A stretch of 64,000 bases of DNA, taken from NCBI GenBank assembly GCA_037974665.1, contig CM075773.1, positions 52,986,917 to 53,050,916 on the forward strand. The letters run 5' to 3'. Shown in pieces: positions 1-13,200 of this stretch. The position numbers and the translations under genes are program-made. The notes under the pieces were generated by a model. The model was not told where the DNA came from. It saw only the letters and a list, made by a program, of their open reading frames with translations, and searched no databases. Origin of the DNA: Ehretia macrophylla. Taxonomy: Eukaryota > Streptophyta > Magnoliopsida > Boraginales > Ehretiaceae. The number at the start of each line of letters is the position of its first letter. Position 1 is the stretch's first letter.

Positions 1-1839
1 GTAACTTCGAGGGTCCTAAGGGTGCCGCCTTATGGGATTAATTAGAAGTATGGAATAGCCCGCTCGCTTAACTAGAACACTAACTTGTGTTTGGAAGAAA
101 GATGGCTTACGTTACAAAGGGAAAAAAGTAGGAAATCGGTTGTTTTGCACTTCTATGACCTTGTAAATGTTTCTTAGGTGTTTAAATGCACTTTTAAGTT
201 AATTGCGAGCTTTTGGTAATGTTTTGTGAAAAATATGTAATTTACCCCTTGTGTTCATTTGGTTAATTTTGTGATATATTTGGATATTGCTTATATTGTT
301 TATGTATTACTTATTAAGGATTGAGTAAATATGCTTATATCTTATATAATGTTTACATTACTTGTATATTGTGTTGTATGGGTGAAGATATACTTAAGAC
401 TTGTAACTGGGCTGCTAGAATGATTGCTTGGATGGTATGTTTAGCCAGAGTATATAAAGGTGGCTGTTGTTAAAGATAGAATTCTAATGGATATTGTATG
501 CCAAATAAGTGAAGTTATAAGTTAGCTAACCTAACTGAATAATTAATGAATGTTGTAGTTAAAGAGTAATTGAAGTAATGTTTGCTCATAGGATCAAGGT
601 GACTGGAAATTATGTGATTCAAACTTACATCTTGGAGCTCGATCGAGGTGAGGGAGACTTCATCCTTATATGCATAATAGTTTATTTACTTGTACTTAGA
701 TTATGTGCACTTATTGTCTATATATTGTGTGTGAGGAAAACCTACTTTATTGTCCCTCAATCATGTGTTTATTGATTTATTCTATTGTTATCATTTTGAG
801 TGCATTGCATCGTGGTTGCGCAACTATTTGGGCATGGTAGTGTTGTGGAAACCGGGTGGCATCGGGCTTGCCGGTCTACCTCGGCTACCATGGTTGCCCA
901 GTCCCTCTCTCGCTTGGGATGCCGCCCAAGGAGAGTTGGGTCGTAGGATTTCGGGGTACATCCGGAGTACACCCATTTTGGAGTTATAAGGGATGTTGGT
1001 TTATCGATAACAGTGTCATTATTACATCGGGATTTCAGTTCGTGGCTCGTGGTTCGTGATTGAAGAATAAGTGAATCGTATTCTTTTTAATGTGTGGTAA
1101 CTTATTATTTGATTGCTCCTTAGTTGTTTTAAATGCCTATTAAGTTATCTGCTGTATTGCACATCCCCGGTAGACCTTATCCCTCACTGAGCAATTGTGA
1201 TTGCTCATACCTCACTAAACATGTTTCAGGTGGCACAGTTGGAGGAGTTGTCTTGGTTGCTGTGTGCTATTGCTTGAAATTGGAGTGTTTGTCTGCTAAA
1301 TTGTGGAAGATTTTATTTGTATTATGTCTTGTTCTATTTTGTGCCTATAGGTTTGTATATATTTGGAGTTGTTGAAGAACTGTAATAGCTAGGTTAATGT
1401 ATGGCTTGAATGGTAGTAGATTGTAATAGTTTATCCTTACTTTCCGTTATACTGCTTGCTTGGGTGTTACTAAAAGTTAATAGTCGTTTGCTTTAGTTTA
1501 TAAGAAGGTTTAATGATTAAAATAGAATGGTATGATAAGCGGATTAAAAAGATAAGGTTTCGATGATTGTTAAATGCATGCTTGTGTGTGTTTTCTGTCT
1601 TACTCAAGGCTCGGTCGGCCTTGAAGCTGGGAATGTTGGGGAGATAAAGTTAGTGAATGTTGTGGATGTTGGATTTTGTGTAGTTTGTGGCTTTGTTGTC
1701 TATTAACAGGTTTTGATTTGTCCTATAAACAAGGGAGACTCTGTCCATTTTTCCTAAGATTTTATGACTGGGTTGTAATTGGGTTGATAATAGCATGGTT
1801 AGTAGAGCCTCCAGTCTCGTGAGGGATTGGGGTGCTACA
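1..1839 (+). repeat. 5' LTR of element A (partial)
   Basis: Homologous to the 3' LTR by shared blocks, such as the GC-rich stretch around 840-985 with GGAGTACACCCA and the final block ending at 1839. It is about 430 bp longer than the matching part of the 3' LTR, the extra length lying mostly between about 300 and 740. Short open frames here have no recognisable protein and read as LTR noise. Confidence 0.75.
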
Positions 1840-1841
1840 GG

Positions 1842-1853
1842 TGGTATCAGAGT
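1842..1853 (+). other. Primer-binding site, initiator tRNA-Met type, element A
   Basis: TGGTATCAGAGT follows the LTR end after two bases. It matches the 3' end complement of initiator methionine tRNA used by many plant LTR elements. Confidence 0.85.
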
Positions 1854-2714
1854 TTAGTTAGCTCTCAACCGGGACAAGGTCCTCGGTCTATTGGGTAGCA
1901 AATTTTGAATGTGTACTTGTTAAATGTGTCTTGAAAGTGTGTGCTTGTATGTGAGATTATGTGTCTTGATTTGAATGTGTGCACCTATGTGATATAGTTG
2001 CGCGTTATGTGTTAAATGCATGTTAATTGAAGTGAAATGAGTAAATGTGAATCAAATTGACCTCGTGACTTATTATTTGTTTGAATTATTGCTTGTAATG
2101 TGTGTATTTGAATCGGTTATGTTGTGATTTGCACTTGAATGACCTGTTGATTAAACTGTTTTTATAAACTCTTTTATAATCATGCTTGCATAATAGCTTA
2201 AAGAATGTTTATACATATGTAATATCTTGGCATTCATACATAACCCGTCAAAATGGTAAGAAAGACTTTTTCCTCCCTTGAAGAGAGGTGATTAGTGGCA
2301 GGCCTTCCAAATTATGTTGATTCACGGAAATGAGAGGCATTTGATCAATCTTTATTTAGGAGTTGGTGTTTATAGTTGGAGCTCGGTTATTAGCATTCTA
2401 TTAAGGTGTTCTTTTATGCTCAGCAGTCTTAAATAAGTGGCTTTCTTCGGGTTCTGTTCTTCTATGGTATTCATGGCCAACGGGATTCTTATTCGGATTC
2501 CGAGATAGTATCTTCATTTGAGCCTTTACTTGGCCTTATTACTTGGGATTCGCTGGCAGTACTACTGGGATTTCTTAATGGATTCTTATGAGCATTCGTA
2601 TACTGTATTCTTGCTCAACAATTGATGAAGAGTCATTGAAGTTAGTTTTCAGTTGATGCGGAGTTCTCTTGGAAGAAGAATTGCGTGGACGCAATTTGTT
2701 TAAGGGGGAGAGGA

Positions 2715-5187
2715 TGTGACGCCCAAGATTTTGTCGTACATTTATTCACTGTTGCATCCATTAATTGCGCATTTCTTCAGTGCTTTTCTTGTTGTCTTCT
2801 TTAATTACTATTCATCACGCTTTTCAACCACTTAATTACTTCGAATTAGCATTTTTCTTAAATCATATTAATTGTTTTAGGAATGAGAAAAATATGCTTT
2901 TGAGCTAAGAGCGACAAGAGCACTCGTTTAGAAAATGTTTTGTCAATCTAATGAATAGTGTTACGTGACTTAACTAAGTGTTTTAGTTAGTTAACTTAGT
3001 TTATGCGCATTTGACTCGTTTTTAAATTAACTAGGCTAATTTTAATAGACCATACACTCACCCAAATAGGCCCACCCTAATATTTATACAAACCAAACAC
3101 AAACAAATCAAAAAAAAAAAAAGGGAAGATGCAAGAATTATTGGAGCAAATCCGAGAATCAACATAGGAGGAGAATGAGAGGATTTTGCTCATCAAATCT
3201 TCACGCCAAGCCAAGCCAAGCAAGGAGCAAGTAGTTTAGGGTGTTTGCTAGCCTCCCGAGAGTTCCTACGCGCATTAGTGAGGGATTTCATGACTTTTTA
3301 CGCATTTTAAAATTGTTGCTATTTTCTTGAATTGTTATAAATGCTATCAAATGATACTCTAATGCTTATTTATGCTATTATACCTTGTATATAAGTGCTA
3401 GAGAACGTATTTAAGCCATTGGTTCGCGTTTTAAACAGTTGGAATCGCTATTTTAATTTATGAGGTGAATAGTGATGGGATTTCTAGGGTTTTGTGTAAT
3501 CGCGCGTATTAGCTTGATTCAATGCTTCTAGTAGATGCCTTAGGTGCTAATGAAGGTAGTCTAATAGCCCCGTATACTCGATTTGCTCTAAACTTGCATA
3601 AAACGTGAATTAGCTGACTTTATAGAAGGGGTTTCGGGGTTAATGCTAATCCGGGTAGATTCGGGTTTCATTTTTAGTGTTCTTAGGCTACCTAGGTACT
3701 ATAGAACCTTTGCCAACTCTTGTTTGAAGCCCTGTTAAGATAGGTGTAATTCAAAGCTATAAGAGAAAAATTGGGGCTTTCGAGGTAATTGCGGGTAATT
3801 GAACGTAATCGTGGGTTGTAAGGGTACCTTAAGGGTTAATTAGAAGATTGATATAGCTTCCCCTTGAATTTGAAACATTAACTTTGATTTGGAAGAAAAA
3901 TAGCTTGCATAACAAAGGGGTTTAAGTGCAATATCGATTATCTCATGCTTCTAAGACCTTGCATGACTTCTTGTGTGTTTAAATGTAGTTTCAAGTTGTT
4001 TTGGAGCTTTCGGTATAATTCTATGGATATCTTGAATATGCTTTTTTGTAAAATTGCTTAATTGCTTGTATAAACTGCTTCTATTCTAACTGTTCCGAGG
4101 TCAACCTACTTTGTTGATCCTCCTACATGTTATTGCTTATATTGTTGATATTGACTTGCCATTGTTAAGTACATTGCATAGTGGTTGCGCAACCATAGTG
4201 TCATGAGCGGATGTGTTGAATATCGGCTGGGCGGTAGAGGGCTTGCCGGTGGATATTCAAACTCCGTGCCCTAGTCCCTCATTCGTCTGGTCCGGAGATT
4301 GCCAGGGGATGTTGGGTCGTAGGATTATCAGGGTACATCTGGAGTACACCCACTGGAGTGATTGGGATTATGCCGGCACAGTGATCGTGGTTCGTGGATC
4401 GTGAATGAAGATCAAGTGAAGATTAGAGTGTTGGGGTTAAGTGTAATGTATCTTTTTTAATGTGTGGTTACTTAATCTGTTGTCATTCTTGAATGGTTTT
4501 AATTGCTATTAATGTTTAATTGTATTACTTGTTGCATTGCATGCCCCGGGAGACTTTATCCCTCATTGGGCAACAGTGGTTGATCATACCTCGCTAACAT
4601 GTTTCAGGATGTGCATTTGGAGGAGGAGTTGCCTTAGTTGTAGTGTCTAATTGCGTGAGGTGGATTTATGGCTCTTGCTATTATGTGGAGATCTTGTTTG
4701 CTCTACCTTATTTTCTATTTTGTAGCCTAAGTGCTTATATATATGTTTGAGTGATTGTAAGCTGAATGCTAGTTGATTGTAGTAGGAGATATGAACTATG
4801 GCATGTAATAACTTATATTTCTGCTCTTAGTTTCTCTGCATGCTTAGGAGTGAATGACTGGTTGTTTTCAATCTCTAAGAATGCATACAAGCTATCATGG
4901 AGTGGCATGATAAGCGGTTTGGTAAAGAAGTGAAGTTGGATGCATGCTTGCATGATTCTAAATGTTTGAATGTTTTAAGGCTCGGATAGCCTTAAAGTTT
5001 GAGTCTTTAATTAGAATTGGAGTTCTTGTTTTGTGGCTTTATTGGTTACTTACAGGTTTTCAGAATGTCCACGGTACAGGAGAGACTCTGTCCGTTTTTC
5101 CTGAAATTATAAGACCTGCTTTGGGATTGGGTTGAAAATAGCATGGTTAGTAGAGCCTCCGGTCTCGTGAGGGATCGGGGCGTTACA
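2715..5187 (+). repeat. 3' LTR of element A (about 2.47 kb)
   Basis: Begins TGTGACGCCC right after a purine tract (AAGGGGGAGAGGA) and ends CGGGGCGTTACA. It contains the palindrome GGTTGCGCAACC at 4183-4194, followed by a GC-rich conserved core to about 4360 that is shared with solo LTR D and, more weakly, solo LTR C. The left flank lies outside the window, so no target duplication can be tested. Confidence 0.8.
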
Positions 5188-8100
5188 CTTTGTCTACTAA
5201 TCTTTAGTTGCAGAATTATACATGTTTTGGCAAAAGTTAGTAAAAAAGCTTTGACATCAACATAGAGACACTGCACATCAGGTGATATCTTTCCTTACTA
5301 CATTTCCCTTTATACCTGATCAACCTGCACTGAAAAGTAAGCAAACCATAGGTTTGGGGATGTAGTATTTGTCATTATGTTATTACTTGCATATTACACT
5401 CTCATTGTCTTACATTGCTATTGTTTGAGGGCAAGCAAAGTTTCGGTGTGGGGGTGCGTACATTTCATAGAAAACTTTTTCAAAATATGCAATAAATATA
5501 CCATTTTTGTTCATGAGAAGAGTAGTTTGCTACCTTACCTATTTAAAGGAAATGATTTGAGAACCTTTGTTGTTAGCTTTGTATTATGGAAAACTCTGAG
5601 GAAACTCTGTAAGAAAAACTTTGGAGTACTGTATTCATGAGTAAACCTAGCTATTCTTCTTTTCTTCAATTAATAGCTATGTGATTATGAAAGGACTGAG
5701 ATAGGATTACCGTTTGTTATGAGAACTCCTTGTGATTGAAACCTGAACCCTAATGCCATGTTTGTACAATATGTTATGTTACTCTGTCTGTATGTACTCT
5801 CTAAAAAAGAAAAAAAGAGAAAAACAAAGAAAACAATACAAAAAAATAGAAAAAGGAAAAAGAGTGTACATACTTGTACTATTGAAATAAAATTTTTGGT
5901 GTAAATATGTTGTAAATCTCTAAGCACTACTATCCTAGACATTGTAATTTGGGATATGTGCTATAGTGTAAGGTTTCGAGCTGGATATCTTGAGTGATTA
6001 ACGCACGTAGGGGCCCCTTTGAAACCTGGCAACCTCAGTTATAATGGCAGGGGATTGTTGGCCTTAAAACCCGCTACATGCGATATCTAGAAAGCAAATG
6101 AAACTAAATACTATATAGAGATATTGTAGTTGTACTTTTATATTTCTGGCAAATGTTAAAGGGTTAAGGCATGATCAAGAGTTTGATTCTAAATGTAGGT
6201 GAGAATATCAAAATCCAATCTATTTGCATAAACTTGAAAGTTGAGTATTGAATGAACTTAATCTGCTTAGTTTACTTCTAAATGTGTACTCCGGAGTAAT
6301 CAATAGTCGATTTCCAATAAGAGTACCTTTTTGTGAAAACTATGTACAAGGTTCTCATATCATGTTTGTCATTAACTGCTAAATAGGTTTAAGATAGTAG
6401 ATTTCATTTATCATGTTTCATATTTGGAAAATATTTTGACAAAAAGATAGGTTAGATTATTTCATCTGTTTTTGACTTGTAAAATTTTTTGCAAATTTCA
6501 CTTTCACATATGTTTTAAAGACATTCTTGCTTGAGGGCAAACAAGGTTTAGGTTTGGGGATGTTGATGTGACTGTATTTGTAGCACTCAAACCTTAGTAT
6601 TTGTACTACATTTGCATCTTAACTTAAGGATAAAATCAACACTTTGATACTTTTGATGCAATGTAGGAGAATACCAAAAAGTGAATGTTCAGGACCAAAA
6701 CGATCTAAAATGGAAGTCAAAAAGTGGACAATGGAGAAAACACGTAGAACGGTGGAAGAATAGAGTCCTTAGAGTCGAAATTTGGCCGAAACTAGTATGT
6801 AATCAGACTCAGAACGTTGAAAATAGCCCGAAAATACCTCGATCAACGCTCGATCAAAGCCCGATCAAAAGTCAAAATTTCAGCCCATAAGTCAACAAAA
6901 GGGCACGCTTGAGCGTCCTATGCAGAAAATTCTACAATATTCCAGAAGAAAACACGTGTTGCAAATTCAGCCATTAGAGTAAACGCGCGCTTGAGCGCGC
7001 CAAACTGGAGCTCGAGCCTGCCCTCAAAACATTCCAGAATCGCCACGTGGCAGCATGTCCACCGTTGAAGACCAGTGCGTGCCTCTGAATTTTTGTCTAT
7101 AAATAGCCCCCTCTCCCTCCAAAAATAGTAATTAATTTGGAATAATGCCAAGCTTTTTGGTATAATTTTGAGTTAATTCTAGTTAGTTTTAGTCGTAGTT
7201 GTAATTAATTAATTAGTAGGATACGGGGGAAGTCCCACCTAAGTGGTTCTTATTTGGGAAATTTTGCCCAAATAGCCACTTTTAGGGAGAAATCCGACCC
7301 AAGTAGTTATCATCCAAGGGAGGTTCTGCCCGAATAGCTTTTAATAGGAAAACTCTTATTTGGGGGAAATTCATCCCTAATAGCTCTTATTTAGGGGAAA
7401 TTAGTTACGCCCAAATAGTTATTTGACGTCGGACCTCTACTCAAATTTCAGAAGGCAGAAATACAAAGTCGTTATATCGGGAGAGCCTTTCTTGACTCTC
7501 TTATTTGTACTACTTGTATTTATTATTATGTTTGAGTATAGTTATTTATCTAGGGGAGGATATTGTAAATGACGGTCTTTTAATATATGGTCTCAGATTC
7601 AGTTTATTTAATTCGACTGCAATATATGACCTGCTTTAAATTCAGTACTGTCTTTCATACATAATGTTTTTCAGTAGATGTTATGATTGATTTACTTATT
7701 GTCTTTTATACGTAATGTTTTTCAATAGACGTTATGATAGCTTTACTTTCATGTCATATATCCATGCGTTAATAGTGAATCAAATAAGCTTGACAACCTT
7801 AGATTCTATGAACTATAGGTTGTATTGTAGTCCTAGTCCAAGTAAGGAGAAGTTAATGACTTAGTTGAAACAGACTTTTTACACCAGGTTGCAAGGACAA
7901 TTCCATACTATGGCTCCAATGCTCGTAGATGGCACAACACCTACATCAGAGTTAGTAATCGGGATTTTAATAGGCTAAGTAATTAATTAGGTTAATGCAT
8001 GTAGCTTAACCTCTTGCATAGGATTAGAGAACTTGAATGCCGAGCCTATATTGACTGCCTCTTTGCATATCCATTCCCATAGATTCCTTACCCTCGTATT

Positions 8101-8300
8101 CCACTAATACTTAGTTAGTTTAACTTATAGGTTAAAACCAAACACCCTGTACAAACTGTCACTTACCACTTTAACACTTTCGCACTTTACTTCACCAACT
8201 TGCTAACGCGCTTCCCTGTGGTACAATTCCGCACTCATAGCACACTACACTACAAAGATCCATACACTTGCGGGTATTTAAACTTGGTCTATTTTGTACA
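5188..8300 (+). mobile_element. Element E: 3' part of a Gypsy-type retroelement with LTR
   Basis: Seen: 5188-6563 is non-coding and AT-rich, with two copies of a plant-Gypsy 3' motif (GGCAAGCAAAG...GTGTGGGGG near 5435 and GGCAAACAAGG...TTTGGGGATG near 6535). The second is followed by a plausible LTR start TGATGTGACTG at 6564. The LTR would end near 8300 (TTTTGTACA), about 1.74 kb. No gag or pol is visible. Inferred: the remnant 3' non-coding region and 3' LTR (or solo remnant) of an Athila/Tat-type element whose 5' part was displaced by element A. Broken and old; the LTR end is uncertain. Confidence 0.5.
7210..7430 (+). repeat. Degenerate tandem repeat inside the LTR of element E
   Basis: Five to six degenerate units of about 35-45 bp built on the pattern TTATTTGGGGAAATT...CCCAAATAG follow each other. 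They lie in the presumed R/U5 part of the LTR. Unit length and sequence vary, so this is an old minisatellite-like expansion. Confidence 0.55.
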
Positions 8301-8383
8301 CTTGTCACGACCACCTCGTTAGATATCATCCCTCATCTGGATCTTGTCCCATTGTTCTGTCACAACCAAACGACCATACACAT

Positions 8384-8820
8384 CTCCAATAATCCTATAT
8401 TCCATTAACGTACCAAGCATATAGAGATAGATTGTCATTTTGTGTGTGCCCACATCCAAGCCAAGGACATTATCCCATGGCATTTTTCTACGAATAATCA
8501 ACTAGCGAACTTATTCACTAAGGCTCTTGGTCGTGACCAATTTTGTCGATTGATGGGCAAGTTGGGCATTTCGAACCTCTATGCGCCAACTTGAGGGGGA
8601 GTATTGGCATGCACGTGTCTCTCATGATCACATTAACATATCATTTGCACATATCTTGTAAATAGAGTCACACCTCTATGAGAATCCTTTGTAGTTTAGA
8701 TATGCATTAGCTACTCATATGTACATCTGTTGTAATCAACTTAGGATTAGGCGTTATCATATTGTTCATGTACGATTATATATTGAGCATTCTAAATGAA
8801 TATAATTGTGCCTTTGTGCA
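8384..8820 (+). mobile_element. Copia-type 3' end: RNase H C-terminus, PPT and LTR
   Basis: Seen: from about 8384 the plus strand reads like the RNase H tail of Ty1/Copia (RTKHIEID, then QLANLFTKALGRDQF and KLGISNLYAPT). A polypurine tract TTGAGGGGGAGTA lies at 8591-8603 and an LTR-like segment TTGGCATGCACG runs to about 8820 (TTTGTGCA). Known: TKHIEID and LADxFTKxL are hallmarks of Copia RNase H and of the pol C-terminus. Only the 3' end survives and it is broken; the lineage was not determined. Confidence 0.75.
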
Positions 8821-9836
8821 AAAAATATTTTTTACAAAATAGTTCAAATTATTTATATGTGGGGAAAAAATAGAGAAGCTGATGGAGGCCTAATTAGGCG
8901 TGCAAGCTTAAAAGTTTTATATCATTAACATGTGTCACGTGTCGTTATTCGATTAGTGAGGTTTAAACTCTGAACCATGTAATCAAAACGACATCGTTTT
9001 GAGTCATCTTCAACCTTTTAAATCTGCAGAATTTTTTCCATGAAAACAATTTTAAAAATTCATAACTTTTTCATTACTTGTTCAAATTGCATAAAACTTA
9101 AAATATTAGATTCATAATTTCAAGTAGAATGAGAAGAAATAAAAATTATATGGAGTTTTATTTATCAAAATTCTTTAATGTTATTAATTACAATAAAGAG
9201 AATTCAAAAAGTTAAATAAACTCTGAACCATGTAATCAAAACGACGTCGTTTTGAATCGTCTTCAACATTTTAAATTTGCATATTTTTGTCCATTAAAAA
9301 AAATTCATATCTTTTTCATTTCTTGTTCAAATCGAATAAAACTTGAAGCATTGGATTTATAATTTCAAGTAGAAAGAGAAGAAATAAAAATTATATAGAG
9401 TTTTTTTATCAAAATTTTGTCAATGTGATTAATAATAATTCAAAAAATTCAAAAAGTTAGATAAAAATACAATTTTTTTAAATGGGGGTAATTTCATCTT
9501 TTAAAATTTTTGACCCTCAAAGTTAATAGAAGTTCAAATTGAGATGAGTGCGCAACATTATAGATAACACAGGGGGTTTCACGCTATTTTTAAAAATACA
9601 AGGTTTTATATGCAACTTTGGTAAAACAAGAGGGTTTGGTATATTTTACTCATTTTTTTGGGTCAAAAAAAGTTTAAGCATGAAATTTCCGAACAGAAGA
9701 GAAGCACAAATGAGAACATCTATGCTATTCAATTACACTGATTAGCTAATGACGAGAAATATTATGCTATTGTACAAGCAAGATATCAATTCTATGATAC
9801 TTGCTTTGTTTCATTTTGACTAGCATTCTGTCACGC
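8821..9836. other. AT-rich intergenic stretch, no gene seen
   Basis: Apart from the tandem duplication listed separately, I see no coding region. The part from about 9560 to 9660 (GGGGGTTTCACGC..., poly-T flanked) looks like a dispersed non-coding repeat but could not be classified. Confidence 0.5.
8964..9470. repeat. Tandem duplication, 253-bp unit, around CAAAACGACGTCGTTTTG
   Basis: Two copies start at 8964 and 9217 with TAAACTCTGAACCATGTAATC and run about 250 bp each, ending with AATTCAAAAAGTTA(G)A. Copy two holds a perfect 18-bp palindrome CAAAACGACGTCGTTTTG at 9237-9254; copy one has the same with one change (ACATCG) at 8984-9001. No ORF. The copies are visibly diverged, so the duplication is not recent. 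Confidence 0.85.
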
Positions 9837-9897
9837 CTCAAACCCGGTTGCAAGGCAAGTCCAAAATGTAATTGTATCTACCGGATAACTGTCAGGC

Positions 9898-10270
9898 AAT
9901 AACACAACCCGAGTTGAGGAGCATGGACTACCCCATCGTGTCAATAATCCATCAGATCGGGTAGACCTGACCTGGAGGGCACCAGGGAGGTCGGGGACCG
10001 AAGTCTGACCATTTCCCGATCTGATGACTAAGCGACAGAATCCCGCAAAATTCAAAAAAGTGTCAAAGGGAAATGTATAAATAATATAACAACATCCTCC
10101 AAAAAAGGTAACTGATATTTCACACATTATTCACTATATTTTCCAAATTCTTATCATTCCCAAAGAAGGAAACTAACTTAAGTATCAGAGTGCTTACGTT
10201 GACAATTTCCACACCCGTTCTTTTTACAGATTACCCCGACAAAGCACTCGGCCAGATTTGATCATTAACA
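9898..10270 (+). repeat. 5' LTR of the Tat element (partial)
   Basis: Matches 22475-22847 of the 3' LTR. The first 32 bp expected from the 3' LTR are not found; instead 9831-9897 carries unrelated sequence beginning TGTCACGCCTC. TATAAATA lies at 10076-10083. Confidence 0.8.
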
Positions 10271-13200
10271 ATTTAACACCGTCTATGGGAAACGAGGTGT
10301 AATCTCACTGAGTTTTCATATTATGGTTAACACTTGCAACAACAGCCAAATTAGCAAATGCATGCCACCACCGCCGCAAGAAGACCCAGCTCAATCTGAG
10401 CTACCTCCGCCAGTGAGAATACATCTTCCCACTATAAATACTCAACCTGCCATATATGAACCCCAAACCAACAACTCACCAGTCCTAACCGTGATTCCAG
10501 GACCAATTCCACCAGCACAAGCCCCTACACCATAAATCCCAAGCACAGACTTTCTCTTATAGCTCTGTGACACATTAAACTTCCTCCTGCAACCATATAT
10601 AGCTCAGCCAACCCAAAACCTACCTATCCAAATTAGCCAAACAACTCATCCACCCACAAACCAAATCCCCGCTCAGGTGCATGAGTCAATCCACCCACCA
10701 GCAGCAATAGATGATGAAACAGATTCCTCTGGGCAAGCTCGCCGACCTGATACAGCCAGGCCTAGACTGTAGGTGATGGTGCACAATGAGTCAAGGACCA
10801 TAAGTGGAAGGGCCCAAACTGGACAAGGCCTCAATCCCTTTGTTCTCTAGATCATAGTAGTTCCTAGACCCCTGGGATACAAAATATTGTCTTTACTAGA
10901 CTATGACAGAATGGGTGACCCCTTGGATCATGTGGCAGTATTCCGTCATAAGATGGATTTCTATGATGTGTCAAACGCATTGATGTGTCGGGCTTTCCCG
11001 ACTACTCTAACAGAGGCAGCTAGACAATGGTACATTGGATTGGAGCCTAATTCCATTAAGGATTTTGACCAATTGTCCGAGGCCTTCATCGGTTGATTTT
11101 CTAGCAGCAAGAAACTTATTAACCACACAGTAACCCTATTGAGCATTAAGCAGGGCCATGAGGAGTTACTTCGGTCTTATTGTAACAGGTTCAATTAGGC
11201 AACTTTGAAGGTGACAAACCTGGATGATAAGTATGTGGTGACAGCCTTCATGAAGGGCCTACAGAACAGGACTTTCTTGTCGTCTCTAGCGAGGAAGACC
11301 CGAGGACGTAAACAGACGTCATGGCAAAGACGGAGGGGTATATGCATTTTGGAGAGTTGATAAATGCTTAGATAGAGGAGGATAAGCTTGTAAAGAGGTT
11401 AGGCAATAGTGTAGGAAATGATAAGGGTAAGACCGATTCCCGACCTTAGACTAATCCCCGAGCCCAACAGGGGAACAAACAGAGGGAAGAAGACCGACCT
11501 AGATTTCACAATTTTCCACAGTTTAACACCTCAAGGGGAAAAATTTATGCAACAATCAAGAATAGGTTAACAATCAAGCCGCCATTACCGATGAGAGCGG
11601 GGCTTGACAAAAGACCTCGGGTTAAATTTTGTCGTTACCACAATGATCATAGACATATGATGATGACTGTCGGGAACTCAAAAATGAGATCGAAGCCCTG
11701 ATCTGGCAAGGCCACCTAGGTAAGTACATCAAGAGGGAACACACTCTTAAGGACAGAAAAGAAATAGATAGGAGTCCGAGGAGGGAGAGAGAACGGAGCC
11801 CTCAACAGGAGCAAGGAGGACCCGTCAGGGAGGTGGACATGATCACTGGAGGTATAGCCTCTGGAGGTGAGAGTAAAACAATAAGAACAACATACTGCAA
11901 GTTGGGTAGGCACGACTAACCCTTGAAGAAGCCACGGTTGAACGAGCAGATCACGTTCACAGATGCCAATCTGGAAGGATTGATCCTCCCTTATGATGAT
12001 CCACTGATTATTGCAACACATATAGGGGATGTTCTGGTCAGACAAATCATGATTGACACCGACAGTTCAGCCGAGGTATTTTTTTACCAAGAATTTCAGA
12101 GGATTGGTTTGAGTAGGGGTAACTTGAGACCCATGAGAAGAATTCTGACCTAAGGGGATCATCACTCTCACCCTGACGTTAGGTCGATGAGATTAGGCTC
12201 GGATGGAGCCATTGGAGTTTGTGGTTATCGATTGTTCATCTGCATACAATGCGATCTTGGGCAGGGTGGCACTGGTAAAATTCTGAGCTGTAGCATCAAC
12301 CTACCACTTGACTTTGAAGTACCCAACCCCAATTGGTATAACTGCAGTCCGAGATAATCAAAGGAAGACACATGAATATTATGCAGCCGATTTGAGCATG
12401 CAAAAAGTGAAACCCTGGCAGGTCAAGGTTCCAGAGAAGAAGGCCAAGAAAGGCAAGGAGGTCAAGAAAGCCACCCCGACTGAGCAGTTGGTAGAGGTCG
12501 AGGTAGGACAGAATAAGCAAGTCAAGTTGGGAAGCGAGCTTAGTCCCAACCTGAAAGAAGGTATAACAAATTTTCTTACATTAAATGTCGATAAATTTGT
12601 TTGGTCTGCCACTGACATGACAAGGATAGACCCAAAAGTCGCGATGCACCGATTGAATATAGATCCATCTTTTCGACCCATCAGATAGAAACGTCAGCAT
12701 TTTCATACCAACAAAAACCAGATAATTCAGGAGGACGTAATGAAGTTATGGAAAGCTAACCATATAAGGGAAGTAGATTATCCGACTTTCTTGGCTAATG
12801 TAGTACTAGTATCGAAATGATGAGGCAAATAGAGGCTATGTATTAATTTCACCAACCTCAACAAGGCTTGTTTAAAGGATTGTTATCCTTTACCAAGGAT
12901 AGATCAAATGGTGGATGTCACTTCGGGGTGTGAGATATTGAGTTTCATGGTATAACCTGATCCAGATGGCCTTGAAGATGAGGAGAAGATGACATTCGTC
13001 ACAGATCGGGGAGTCTATTATTATAGGGTGATGCCATTCGGATTAAAGAATGCAGAAGCAACCTATCAGAGGATGGTAAATAAGATCTTCTCATAGCAGA
13101 TCGGTCGCAGCATGGACGCTCGAACACATGTGGATGACTTGGCAGAGGCATTTTCAATTATGTGTAAGGTCAGCATCAAGCTAAACCCAGAAAAATGTGC

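Larger units (their letters stand above)
1..5187 (+). mobile_element. Element A: non-autonomous LTR retrotransposon, Tekay/Del-like ends
   Basis: Seen: a 3' LTR from 2715 (TGTGACGCCC) to 5187 (GCGTTACA) and the last 1839 bp of a homologous 5' LTR that starts outside the window. Window position 1 aligns to about 3803 in the 3' LTR. A primer-binding site for initiator tRNA-Met (TGGTATCAGAG) starts at 1842, and a purine tract lies just before 2715. The internal region is only about 875 bp and shows no gag, protease, RT or integrase. Known: this PBS and the TGT(N)ACGCCC start are common in plant Gypsy chromoviruses. The two LTRs differ strongly and are unequal in length, so the element is old or recombinant. 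It cannot move by itself. Confidence 0.75.

Noticed and set aside
578-1375. Several overlapping open frames of 65-80 codons on both strands
   Set aside because: They lie within the LTR of element A, match no protein family, and the equivalent region of the 3' LTR does not keep most of them.
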